DNA of 64,000 nt from Caballeronia sp. SBC1. Lineage in GTDB: Bacteria > Pseudomonadota > Gammaproteobacteria > Burkholderiales > Burkholderiaceae. A program made the position numbers and the translations under genes. Below the pieces are notes generated by a model that was given only the letters and a program-made list of their open reading frames with translations, searched no databases and was not told the DNA's origin. The stretch is taken from contig NZ_CP049156.1 in the NCBI RefSeq assembly GCF_011493005.1, positions 1,116,001-1,180,000 on the forward strand. The letters run 5' to 3'. Shown piece by piece: positions 1-7,634 of the stretch. Each line of letters opens with the position of its first letter. Position 1 is the stretch's first letter.

Positions 1-409
1 CCGTTGTGACTGCCGCTCGGGTGGGCGAAGCATCGTTCGACGGGCACCGGCTCCATCATTTACGGAACCCGTGCTTGCATGCGGCTTATCTCATAAACCG
101 TATTTAACCATCCGTAACGACCTAGGGGCAATGTGCTTTGCATGGGCTTTGTCCTTTGCAACGCAATTAGCTACATCAATCTCCACATGAATTGAAAACG
201 CTGGACGCGAGCCGGAAAGCTTCACCGGCATCAGCTGAAAATTGCCGGTGCCTGACGTAATTGTTACGCGTTTGACGCGGCCACGAGCTGTCGGGCCTGC
301 ACGCAATCGACGATCATTGCCATAACGGCATGCACCTTGACCGGGATGGCACGAAATCTGCGGCTACGGTGGCATCTGCAATTGAAAGGCCGGTTTCCGG
401 CACGACGCC
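1..409. other. gene-free left edge of window
   Basis: No convincing coding region was found here. The only open frame (minus strand, 91-306) has no ribosome binding site and no recognisable protein features. The one notable element is a sigma-54-like promoter at 347-362, listed separately. Confidence 0.4.
347..362 (+). promoter_or_regulatory. candidate sigma-54 (-24/-12) promoter
   Basis: TGGCACG-N4-CTGCG: the -24 half is a perfect match to the RpoN consensus and the GG-N10-GC spacing is correct, but the -12 half has C for T and G for A/T. It would start transcription near 373, ahead of the small membrane protein gene at 410. Confidence 0.45.
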
Positions 410-742
410 ATGGAAGATTCCCTTCATTTCGACATTCCCGCGCAACCGCGCGTGCGCCCTGTCCGCCGGGCTCGCGCGCCGCAGCGCGCGGCCGAGCGTC
501 CGGAACTACTGGCGGCGGAACCGATCAACCTTTATCACTGGGCCGCCGTCGCGCTGGTGACTGCGCTGATGTGCGTGGTCATGGCTTGCGCTGCCGGCAC
601 GCCGACGCTCGCGCGGGCAGCGAGCGTCACGAGTGTGGTGTTTGCCGCACTCGGTGGCATGCTTGTGCTTGGCGCCATGCTGCGCGCAATGCGACTGCGG
701 CGTTCGACATACCAGGCGCCGCTCAATACGCGAGCGTCGTGA
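410..742 (+). CDS. small two-helix membrane protein, function unknown
   Basis: A 110-residue protein I do not recognise. The N-terminal ~38 residues are rich in Arg, Pro and Ala. Two hydrophobic segments follow, at about residues 42-64 and 74-93, and the C-terminus is basic (RAMRLRRS). This suggests an inner-membrane protein with both ends on the same side. There is no clear Shine-Dalgarno sequence before the ATG, so the start is uncertain. A sigma-54-like promoter ends about 48 bases upstream. The next gene encodes a DUF883-type protein, so an envelope or stress role is plausible but not shown. Confidence 0.5.
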   Translation: MEDSLHFDIPAQPRVRPVRRARAPQRAAERPELLAAEPINLYHWAAVALVTALMCVVMACAAGTPTLARAASVTSVVFAALGGMLVLGAMLRAMRLRRSTYQAPLNTRAS

Positions 743-828
743 TGCGAACGCAGAAGTCACCACGTTCAGCGGCACATTTATCAGACGTATCAGTCGCATC
801 AGATACTAATGGCAAGGGGTTTCATAAC

Positions 829-1146
829 ATGAGTCAAACCACAGTCCAGATGTCCTTGGGCAAGCAAAAGATCATCGAAGACATCAAGGTCTTGCTGAAC
901 GATTCGGAAGAACTCGTGCGGCTGAGCGCGTCGTTGCCCGCAGAAGGCGTGGACGCTCTGCGCACGCGTTTGCGGGACCACGTCGATGCAGCGCGCAACG
1001 CGCTTGAATCAGCGCAATCCAGTGCGCAGGAGCGGTATCGCGCCAGTCTGGAAGGCACGGTGCAATACACGCGCGACAACCCGTGGCAGGCGCTGGGCAT
1101 TGCGGCGGGGATCGGCTTTTTGGCAGGCATCCTGGTTTCGCGATAA
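829..1146 (+). CDS. DUF883 family (ElaB/YqjD-like) membrane-anchored protein
   Basis: A 105-residue protein. A helical, charged region (about residues 8-80; KQKIIEDIKVLLNDSEELVR and later) is followed by one C-terminal hydrophobic segment ending GFLAGILVSR. This is the arrangement of the DUF883 family; in E. coli YqjD and ElaB are inner-membrane, ribosome-associated stationary-phase proteins. The ATG at 829 was chosen because family similarity begins there, although the frame stays open further upstream. A small membrane protein gene follows after 66 bases and may be cotranscribed. Confidence 0.8.
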   Translation: MSQTTVQMSLGKQKIIEDIKVLLNDSEELVRLSASLPAEGVDALRTRLRDHVDAARNALESAQSSAQERYRASLEGTVQYTRDNPWQALGIAAGIGFLAGILVSR

Positions 1147-1212
1147 CCGATCACCAATGATCATCACTCACCGCTCTATCTCTATATAACCGCGACAAAC
1201 GGAGGAATCACA

Positions 1213-1473
1213 ATGGCACGACCCAAACTCGGCCTGTTCGGTGCGTTGTTCGCGATAGGCAGTGTCCTGGCCTGGCGATGGGCGCAAGCACAACGCGACG
1301 CTTCAAAACGGGGTGTGCGTGAACTCCACCGTTGGGAAGACGAGGGCGGCAAAGTCGTCACGCCTGCGAGCGCCTCAAGCGTCACGCCCACGGCGCCGGT
1401 GAAGCCAGCGAACGGCCTGGGCAACGGTGCGCTTGGCGGCACGCCGGAAGCATGGAATTTCCCTCATAGCTGA
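1213..1473 (+). CDS. small single-span membrane protein, unknown function
   Basis: An 86-residue protein preceded by a strong ribosome binding site (GGAGG at 1201-1205, seven bases before ATG). One hydrophobic helix lies near the N-terminus (about residues 6-24), followed by a polar, Pro/Ala/Thr-rich tail. No family is recognised. Its position behind the DUF883 gene is similar to YqjD-YqjE-YqjK type clusters in which short membrane proteins follow one another, but no sequence match to YqjK is claimed. Confidence 0.65.
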   Translation: MARPKLGLFGALFAIGSVLAWRWAQAQRDASKRGVRELHRWEDEGGKVVTPASASSVTPTAPVKPANGLGNGALGGTPEAWNFPHS

Positions 1474-1531
1474 TATAGAGGTTAGTTTGCCGGATCAATT
1501 GCGTCGGCTTAACCGAGTCGGCTTAACACCC

Positions 1532-1560
1532 GGCCCACTCGGCCACTCGGCCACTCGGCC
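1532..1560. repeat. short tandem repeat, 9-bp unit
   Basis: About three copies of GGCCACTCG lie between the small membrane gene and the sigma-54 activator. They are directly preceded by a duplicated GTCGGCTTAAC-like stretch (around 1503-1528, imperfect). No function is evident. Confidence 0.6.
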
Positions 1561-1863
1561 GGCGCGACAGATCCATGTGGTCAGCGGACTATTCGAAACG
1601 CACGCCCCCGGCGTGCGTTTCATCTTGATAAAGCCTTATAATCGGCTGACCCACAGTAATAAGTTCGCTATATGGCAATAATTGCGCGATGCAGTCAGGC
1701 GCCATCGGCGAAACCGGAAAGACTTTCATCTTTCGGCGTACTTGAGTTTCTCTCGGTGCGCAATCGGCCTGGCGGCGGACTGCTCTCATAGCACCGTCCC
1801 AGAGACCTCCACGACGCTTTCTGCGCCGTGTGACCCTCAACGCTTTGGATAAATTCGAGACGC

Positions 1864-3270
1864 ATGCCACACGTATTGATTGTCGATGACGATCCCAGTA
1901 CCCGCGAGGCGCTAGCCGCGATCATCGGCGAAGATGGACTGACGACAGCAACAGCGGGCGATCTGCGCGAAGCGCGGATTCAGCTTGTGCGCCAGACGCC
2001 GGACGTCATATTTACTGACCTCAAGTTGCCCGATGGTTTGGGGGTCGATCTGTTCGAGGATCTCGATCCCCGATCCGGCGTGGAAATCATCGTCATCACC
2101 GGGCACGCAACGGTGGAGTCGGCGGTCAGTGCGCTCAAGATGGGCGCAACCGATTACCTCGTCAAACCAATCAACATGCAGCGCGTCAAGGCGATCTTGA
2201 GCCGCCTGCCGCGTCCTGGCGACCTCAAGGCCGAGATTGGCACGTTGCGTGGCGAATTGCGCCGCATGGGCCGCTTTGGCCTGATGCTCGGCAATTCGCC
2301 CGCGATGCAAACGGTCTACGACCAGATCGGCCGGGTGGCGCCTACGGCGGCGTCGGTGTTGCTGATCGGTGAATCGGGTACCGGCAAGGAAGTCGCCGCG
2401 CAGACGCTTCACGAGTTGAGCCTGCGCCGCAAACATTCTTTCATCGCGGTGAACTGCGGCGCGATCTCGCCGAACCTGATCGAATCCGAGATGTTCGGGC
2501 ATGAGCGCGGTTCGTTCACGGGTGCGGATCGTCAGCACAAGGGTTACTTCGAACGCGCGAACGGCGGGACGCTGTTCCTCGATGAAATCACCGAGATGCC
2601 GATCGAATTGCAGGTGAAGCTCCTGCGCGTGCTCGAGACCGGCATGTTCATGCGGGTAGGTACAACGAAAGAACTCGAGACCGACGTACGCCTGATTGCT
2701 GCCACCAATCGTGATCCGGAACAGGCAGTTCTCGAAGGCAAGCTGCGGCTCGACTTGTATCACCGGCTCAACGTGTTCCCGATCAACCTGCCGCCCTTGC
2801 GTGATCGCGGTACGGACGTGGACTTGCTCGGCCAGGCGTTCCTCGACGAGCTCAATTCACGCTACAACACCAAGAAGACGTTTCCGGCTGCCGTGCGCGA
2901 CATGCTTGCGTCGTATCCGTGGCCGGGTAATGTGCGCGAGCTGAAGAACTACGTGCAGCGCGCGTACATCATGTCAGGCGCCGAGTCGGATAGCACCGCG
3001 ACTGTGCCGCTGCAGATCTCGCTGGCGAAGCCATCGGCGGGAACGGCTGTCACAATTCCATTCGGCACCTCGCTTGCCGAAGCGGATCGCCAGTTGATCC
3101 TCGCCACGCTCGACCAATGCGGCGGCGTGAAGACACGTGCAGCGGAGATTCTTGGCATCAGCCTGAAGACGCTCTACAACCGGCTGGTTGAATATGGCGA
3201 CGACGCCGCGAACAAAGCGGCAATAAGCGAAGCCAGCGAAGTAGGTGATGCCGACGCGGGCCGCCGCTAG
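1864..3270 (+). CDS. NtrC-family sigma-54-dependent response regulator
   Basis: A 468-residue bacterial enhancer-binding protein. Receiver domain: residues ~3-115, with acidic pocket D8-D10, phosphoacceptor D52 and conserved KP at 101-102. Central AAA+ domain: Walker A GESGTGKE at ~169-176, sigma-54-contacting loop GSFTGA at ~216-221 (GAFTGA variant), Walker B LFLDE at ~237-241. C-terminus: a Fis-type helix-turn-helix (TRAAEILGISLKTLYNRL). When phosphorylated, such proteins hydrolyse ATP to open RpoN-holoenzyme promoters. No histidine kinase gene is adjacent, so it is an orphan regulator. An rpoN gene lies 4.4 kb downstream and several sigma-54-like promoters surround it. Confidence 0.95.
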   Translation: MPHVLIVDDDPSTREALAAIIGEDGLTTATAGDLREARIQLVRQTPDVIFTDLKLPDGLGVDLFEDLDPRSGVEIIVITGHATVESAVSALKMGATDYLVKPINMQRVKAILSRLPRPGDLKAEIGTLRGELRRMGRFGLMLGNSPAMQTVYDQIGRVAPTAASVLLIGESGTGKEVAAQTLHELSLRRKHSFIAVNCGAISPNLIESEMFGHERGSFTGADRQHKGYFERANGGTLFLDEITEMPIELQVKLLRVLETGMFMRVGTTKELETDVRLIAATNRDPEQAVLEGKLRLDLYHRLNVFPINLPPLRDRGTDVDLLGQAFLDELNSRYNTKKTFPAAVRDMLASYPWPGNVRELKNYVQRAYIMSGAESDSTATVPLQISLAKPSAGTAVTIPFGTSLAEADRQLILATLDQCGGVKTRAAEILGISLKTLYNRLVEYGDDAANKAAISEASEVGDADAGRR

Positions 3271-3652
3271 GTTTCAGCCGTCATTGTTTCAGCGGTCATC
3301 GCCAGCGAAGTGGCTGGCAACGGCCTTGTAGTGGCCCGGTAACGCGCGTTGAATGGCGCGTTGACTGAGTCAAACGCCCGTCTCATTGGGACTTCGAAAG
3401 ATGTCCGCTTTGGACGGGCGATTTTCGTTGGTGCATGCGAACGCTGCGCCGATAATGTCAGAGAAGCCTCGTGGGTTGAATGCGCAAGGCACTTGAACCC
3501 GGGGCATGGCCCTTGCTGCGACTAAATGGCTTGGCTCATGAGCGGTCCGGTACCTTTGGCCGCAAGAGTCCGAGCTCGAGAGTCCTTGGCCGGATCGGCC
3601 GCTGCGCGCGATCCGAACGAGTGTCATCATCACAAGATCCAGGGAGTCCGCC
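3271..3652. other. intergenic region with candidate sigma-54 promoter
   Basis: No gene is supported here. An imperfect inverted repeat (CGCCCGTC near 3373 and GACGGGCG near 3413, then TTTT) may terminate the activator transcript. A weaker sigma-54-like string (TGGCA...TTGTA) lies near 3311, and a better one at 3502 is listed separately. Confidence 0.35.
3502..3517 (+). promoter_or_regulatory. candidate sigma-54 promoter for Pro-rich protein gene
   Basis: GGGCATG-N4-TTGCT has correct GG-N10-GC spacing and a perfect -12 half. The -24 half differs from consensus at two positions. The predicted start is near 3528, about 125 bases before the ATG at 3653. Confidence 0.45.
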
Positions 3653-3937
3653 ATGACCGATCTCGCCTCGCTTCAACGCCAATCCCGGAGTTTGCTGCAC
3701 ACATGGCAGGTGTTGCGTGTCTCACGATCGACGCAGTTGATGCCGGTCCACGCTCAGACACCGCAGCCGCCTGACCCGCCGTTTAATCCCGACACGCCGC
3801 CGTCGCCATCGCCGCAAGAACCCCCGGACACGATTCCCGATCCCACGCGCGAGCCGCCGTCACCGCCGAGTCAGCCGATCGGCGATCCGCCTCCGGGACC
3901 GAACGAAACGCCGCATGTCTCGGACACGCTGCATTGA
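3653..3937 (+). CDS. proline-rich small protein, unknown function
   Basis: A 94-residue protein with a good ribosome binding site (AGGGAG, six bases before ATG). The first ~30 residues are ordinary. Residues ~35-90 are dominated by Pro with Asp, Glu and Ser (PPDPPFNPDTPPSPSP type), so that part is expected to be extended and disordered. No signal peptide or known domain is recognised. A sigma-54-like promoter precedes it. Confidence 0.6.
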   Translation: MTDLASLQRQSRSLLHTWQVLRVSRSTQLMPVHAQTPQPPDPPFNPDTPPSPSPQEPPDTIPDPTREPPSPPSQPIGDPPPGPNETPHVSDTLH

Positions 3938-4117
3938 AACCGCTGGTTAGCAGAGGCAGTGAACATATTTCATCGTCGCTGTAGGCATTACAACGCGTTA
4001 GGCAAGAATGACCGGATATGAGTATTGAGTCTGGTTGTTCTTGCTGGATTTGGTTGGTATTTGGTTGGTAATGCGCCGCCGAACACTTCTCCGACGGCCT
4101 TCTTTCTGGAGGCACCC

Positions 4118-4372
4118 ATGAGACACCCCGCACTCCGGCGTTCAGCACGCCATTCATCGAAGCGTGACGCGCGGCCCGATCCAGCCAAAATCATTCAACC
4201 TGAAGCCAGTGCTGTTCCGGGCGATCCGGCCAACCTGCAACCGTCGCATGATCCTGCCTCGCAGAACCGCCCGGCACCGGGTGTACCGCCAGACGGCGAT
4301 CATAACCAGGGCGGTATTCGGAAGGAGGGACTCGATTACCAGCGGGATCTTGGGTCGGAACAAGACGCCTGA
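4118..4372 (+). CDS. small hydrophilic protein, unknown function
   Basis: An 84-residue protein rich in Pro, Arg, Asp and Gln with no hydrophobic segment; probably disordered. The ATG at 4118 was chosen because CTGGAGG lies seven bases upstream; the frame is open for 93 bases further 5'. The C-terminal part (GGIRKEGLDYQRDLGSEQDA) resembles no family I can name. It is followed by the otsA promoter region. Confidence 0.5.
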   Translation: MRHPALRRSARHSSKRDARPDPAKIIQPEASAVPGDPANLQPSHDPASQNRPAPGVPPDGDHNQGGIRKEGLDYQRDLGSEQDA

Positions 4373-4473
4373 ATCGGGCTTGATGCAGTCGGATTGTGCA
4401 AGCGCGCCACCATGGAAATCTTCTGCGCGGCGCGTGATGGCCGCGTGTTTTTGTTCGTCTGTCACATTTATAC

Positions 4474-4496
4474 ACAATTTTTATTTTCCAAATTGT
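4474..4496. promoter_or_regulatory. AT-rich inverted repeat upstream of otsA promoter
   Basis: ACAATTT and AAATTGT form a perfect 7-bp inverted repeat with a 9-base spacer, ending six bases before the -24 element of the otsA promoter. It could be a regulator or IHF-type site, but the close spacing is unusual for an activator site. Confidence 0.35.
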
Positions 4497-4501
4497 AAAA
4501 A

Positions 4502-4517
4502 GGGCACGTGTCTTGCA
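4502..4517 (+). promoter_or_regulatory. sigma-54 promoter of otsA
   Basis: GGGCACG-N4-TTGCA matches the RpoN consensus TGGCACG-N4-TTGCW at every position except the first base. The predicted transcription start is near 4528, giving a leader of about 46 bases before the otsA ATG. No sigma-70-type promoter of similar quality was noticed. Confidence 0.7.
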
Positions 4518-4573
4518 TTGCTATATCGATCATTTCGAACGAGCAACGAGACAACTGATGAGGTGAAGCAGTA

Positions 4574-6016
4574 ATGAGCAGATTGATCGTGGTATCGAAT
4601 CGTGTCGCGCCGATCCAGGAGGGCAAACCTGCCGCAGGCGGTTTGGCGATCGGTGTCCTGGACGCGCTGAAGGAGACAGGCGGTGTGTGGTTCGGCTGGA
4701 GCGGCGAGATTGTGGGTGAGGCCTCGGCGCCGGTCATCGAGAAGCGTGGCAACGTGACGTATGCAACCGTTGGACTGACCCGGCGGGATTACGACCAGTA
4801 CTACCGAGGCTTTTCCAATGCCACGTTGTGGCCGACATTTCATTACCGCAACGACCTGTCGCGATTTGACCGTGAGGAATATGCCGGTTACGCGCGGGTG
4901 AACGAGGCGCTGGCTAAACAGCTCAAGCCGCTGCTCGAACCCGACGACATCATCTGGGTGCATGACTATCATTTGCTTCCGTTCGCGCAGGAATGCCGGG
5001 CGGCGGGCATCAAGAATCCTATCGGGTTTTTCCTGCATATCCCGTTTCCCGTGCCTGAGATCCTGCGCACGGTGCCCCCGCACGAAGAACTGATCAAGGC
5101 GATGTGCAGCTACGACATCGTCGGTTTCCAGACCGAGGCGGACAAGCAGTCGTTTGTCGATTACATCGAGCGCGGGCAGTTGGGGCATCTCAGTGAAGAC
5201 GGGATGCTGCAGGCACATGGGCGCATGTTGAAGGTCGGGGCCTATCCCATCGGCATTTATCCGGACGCCATTGCCAAGGCCGCCGAGCAATTTTCGAATC
5301 GCAAGCCGGTAAAGAGCCTGCGCGACAGTCTGCGCGGCCGCAAGTTGATCATGAGCGTGGACCGGCTCGATTATTCGAAAGGGCTTGCCGAGCGTTTCCA
5401 GGCATTCGAACGTTTGTTGCTGCACGCGCCGGGGTGGCATGGGCGGGTATCGATGGTGCAGATTGCCCCGCCAACCCGTTCGGACGTCCAGACGTACCAG
5501 CGCATCCGCCAGAACCTGGAAGGCGAGGCCGGGCGCATCAACGGCCGTTTTGCGCAACTCGACTGGACGCCGATCCAGTATCTCAACCGCAAGTACGATC
5601 GTAGTTTGCTGATGGCGCTGTTCCGGTTGTCGCAGGTTGGGTATGTGACGCCGTTGCGCGATGGGATGAATCTCGTGGCGAAGGAATATGTGGCGTCGCA
5701 GGACCCGGCCGACCCGGGCGCGCTCGTGCTGTCGCAGTTTGCTGGCGCGGCGGATCAGCTGCCGGGCGCGCTGGTCGTCAATCCGTTCGACCTGTCACAG
5801 ATGTCCGAGGCATTGGAGCGGGCGTTGTCGATGCCCCTCGCCGAGCGGCAGGCACGCCATACGGACATGATGGCGCCGTTGCGCGAGAACAATCTATCGG
5901 TGTGGCGCGACTCGTTCCTGACCGATTTGCGCAGCGTGGCAACCGCTGCGTCGGCTACAAAGAAAGCGGTGCGGCAAGTGACGGAGGCGAAACGCCCGGC
6001 GCGCGTAGCGAGCTAG
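4574..6016 (+). CDS. otsA: trehalose-6-phosphate synthase (GT20)
   Basis: A 480-residue cytosolic glycosyltransferase (E. coli OtsA is 474) that makes trehalose-6-phosphate from UDP-glucose and glucose-6-phosphate, the first step of osmoprotectant trehalose synthesis. Family motifs seen in order: VSNRVAP at the N-terminus, GGLAIGV, WFGWSGE, HDYHLLP, FLHIPFP, VDRLDYSKGL, QIAPPTRSDV and PLRDGMNLVAKEYVA. No otsB phosphatase lies next to it in this window. The gene stands alone between a sigma-54-like promoter and a strong terminator, which suggests separate control, probably by RpoN. Confidence 0.96.
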   Translation: MSRLIVVSNRVAPIQEGKPAAGGLAIGVLDALKETGGVWFGWSGEIVGEASAPVIEKRGNVTYATVGLTRRDYDQYYRGFSNATLWPTFHYRNDLSRFDREEYAGYARVNEALAKQLKPLLEPDDIIWVHDYHLLPFAQECRAAGIKNPIGFFLHIPFPVPEILRTVPPHEELIKAMCSYDIVGFQTEADKQSFVDYIERGQLGHLSEDGMLQAHGRMLKVGAYPIGIYPDAIAKAAEQFSNRKPVKSLRDSLRGRKLIMSVDRLDYSKGLAERFQAFERLLLHAPGWHGRVSMVQIAPPTRSDVQTYQRIRQNLEGEAGRINGRFAQLDWTPIQYLNRKYDRSLLMALFRLSQVGYVTPLRDGMNLVAKEYVASQDPADPGALVLSQFAGAADQLPGALVVNPFDLSQMSEALERALSMPLAERQARHTDMMAPLRENNLSVWRDSFLTDLRSVATAASATKKAVRQVTEAKRPARVAS

Positions 6017-6057
6017 GTGCAGCGTTAAGTATCGAGTTAAAGACGTAAGACAGTTCC

Positions 6058-6092
6058 AGCCCCGCGCCGATAAAACCGTCGCGGGGCTTTTT
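6058..6092 (+). terminator. rho-independent terminator of otsA
   Basis: AGCCCCGCG pairs with CGCGGGGCT (9-bp stem), followed by a T-run. Confidence 0.85.
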
Positions 6093-6112
6093 GTTGGTGA
6101 AGTCGGTCAGGG

Positions 6113-6128
6113 CGGAACGGGACTTGCG
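6113..6128 (+). promoter_or_regulatory. candidate sigma-54 promoter
   Basis: CGGAACG-N4-TTGCG with exact GG-N10-GC spacing; three of twelve consensus positions differ (first T, fourth C, last W). It would start near 6139, just upstream of the ribosome binding site of the acidic protein gene at 6160. The same CGGAACG...TTGCG pair recurs at 20834. Confidence 0.5.
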
Positions 6129-6159
6129 GCGCAGAGGAGACGTTCATCAGGAGGTGATC

Positions 6160-6507
6160 ATGAGTGGAAGCACATTGGACCCGGATGAAGAGGGTGGCGT
6201 GGAGGTAGGTAAGGGACATGGGACTGGCGCGTTGGGGCCGAGCGATTCATCGGATAGCGGCTCGGATGTGCAGGGCGAGAAGCGTTATCCGGGCGATATC
6301 GAGGACGAGCTCGACGCGCACGCCGTGGGCCAGTCCGCAGCCGAGCTGAACAGCGACACGGACCGGTATGGAACGGGGGAGATGGCGTCTGCCGATGGTG
6401 ACAACAATCTCGAACCCGACTCGGACATCCTGCCGGACGGCGTGGAAGACGAGGCGCGCGCGATAGACGACGAAACCGCCGACCCGGCCAACAACGAAGA
6501 ACTTTAG
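6160..6507 (+). CDS. small highly acidic protein, unknown function
   Basis: A 115-residue protein dominated by Asp, Glu, Ser and Gly, with almost no hydrophobic stretches; likely cytosolic and largely disordered. The start is set by a strong Shine-Dalgarno (CAGGAGGTGATC directly before ATG). It is flanked by terminators on both sides, so it forms its own transcription unit with a sigma-54-like promoter. I do not recognise a domain. Confidence 0.7.
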   Translation: MSGSTLDPDEEGGVEVGKGHGTGALGPSDSSDSGSDVQGEKRYPGDIEDELDAHAVGQSAAELNSDTDRYGTGEMASADGDNNLEPDSDILPDGVEDEARAIDDETADPANNEEL

Positions 6508-6518
6508 CGAGCGCTGCG

Positions 6519-6550
6519 AAACGGCGCGCCCGTCCGGGCGCGCCGTTTTA
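6519..6550 (+). terminator. terminator after acidic protein gene
   Basis: Perfect 13-bp stem (AAACGGCGCGCCC with its complement), 4-base loop, then TTTTA. Confidence 0.85.
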
Positions 6551-6679
6551 TGCTCAAGAAAAATAATAAGAAATACTAAGCAAATAAACAAAAGCGCCAG
6601 CACCGATTTTGGCGGCAGCAGCTAAATTTCAAATCCGCGCTACCATCGCAAAAAGCAAAACTTGCGGGAGCGCCCAGCC

Positions 6680-7561
6680 TTGAACACAGCAGCAAAAGAC
6701 CAAAGACTCAAGTCTTTCTGGTCCTGGATCCAGGATCCGATCGTCCAATGGTCACAAGATCACGGCCTGATGTTTTCGGCGGCGATCGCGTTTTTTGCGG
6801 CTTTCTCGCTGGCGCCGACGCTGGTGATCATCATCGCGGTGGCGAGCATCTTCTTCGGCGCCGATGCGGTCCAGGGTCGTCTGTTCGGCGAAATCGCCGG
6901 GATAGTGGGCGCCGACGCCGCGCACGGCCTGGAAGCCATTGTCGCCAACGCCTGGCATGCGGACATTGCGACGCGCACGGCAATTGTGTCGGGGGTGGGC
7001 GTGCTGGTCGGAGCCTCGGCGACCTTTTCGTCGCTTTACACAGCGCTCAATGTGATCTGGCCCGCGCCCGTCGCGGGCACTCGGGCCAGCATCATCGCCA
7101 TTTTGCGGGTCCGCGCGATTTCCTTCGCGTTCGTCCTGGGCGCAGCCTTGCTGATTGTTGCGTTGCTCGTACTCGACGCCCTCGTCGTCCTGGTCGGTCA
7201 ATGGGTGCTGGGCACGAGCGGGCCGTCCTTCCTGATCGCGGCGGTAGCGCAGCGAGCCCTGTCCCTGCTGATGATGGTGCTGGCGTTCGCCGTCCTGCTC
7301 AAATTCCTGCCCAGCGCGCGCATGCAGTGGCGCGACGCCGCGCTCGGCGCGTTGACCGCCGCCGTGTTGTTCGAGTGCGGCAAACGGCTATTTGCTTTCT
7401 ATCTGCAGCACGCGGGCATGGCGAATACGTTCGGTGCGGCGGGCTCACTCGCGATCATCCTGATGTGGCTTTATTACTCGGCGGCGGTGTTCCTGCTCGG
7501 CGCTGAGGTGTCGGCAATGGTCGCGCGCAGACGCACGCAACGAGCCTCCGGCTGGCGATAA
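6680..7561 (+). CDS. YihY/BrkB (UPF0761) family membrane protein
   Basis: About 293 residues if started at the TTG at 6680, which has GGGAG nine bases upstream; an in-frame TTG at 6662 is an alternative. Several hydrophobic helices are visible: MFSAAIAFFAAFSLAPTLVIII near the N-terminus, then VSGVGVLVGASATFSSLY, SFAFVLGAALLIVALLVL, ALSLLMMVLAFAVLLKFL and AIILMWLYYSAAVFLLGAE. The last carries the conserved LMWLYYS motif of the family. It is an inner-membrane protein of uncertain function, once misnamed RNase BN. It converges with rpoN and shares a terminator. Confidence 0.9.
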   Translation: MNTAAKDQRLKSFWSWIQDPIVQWSQDHGLMFSAAIAFFAAFSLAPTLVIIIAVASIFFGADAVQGRLFGEIAGIVGADAAHGLEAIVANAWHADIATRTAIVSGVGVLVGASATFSSLYTALNVIWPAPVAGTRASIIAILRVRAISFAFVLGAALLIVALLVLDALVVLVGQWVLGTSGPSFLIAAVAQRALSLLMMVLAFAVLLKFLPSARMQWRDAALGALTAAVLFECGKRLFAFYLQHAGMANTFGAAGSLAIILMWLYYSAAVFLLGAEVSAMVARRRTQRASGWR

Positions 7562-7597
7562 AAAACGCCCCTTGAAATATTCGAGGGGCGTTTTTTT
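7560..7597. terminator. bidirectional terminator between yihY-like gene and rpoN
   Basis: AAAAACGCCCC and GGGGCGTTTTTTT form a stem around a TTGAAATATTCGA loop, with A-run and T-run on either side. It can serve the plus-strand membrane gene and the minus-strand rpoN gene. Confidence 0.85.
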
Positions 7598-7634
7598 CAA
7601 CCTGTTTTCCAGCCTGCAAGCCGGATCGTCTACT

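Noticed and set aside
91..306. Possible 71-aa minus-strand gene at the left edge
   Set aside because: No ribosome binding site, no hydrophobic or domain features, and start and stop fall in unremarkable sequence.
3305..3325. TGGCA...TTGTA, another sigma-54-like string
   Set aside because: The conserved GC of the -12 element is GT, which usually abolishes RpoN recognition.
6058..6092. GCCGATAA, a perfect FliA -10 element
   Set aside because: No TAAA at the right distance upstream, and the string lies in the loop of the otsA terminator.
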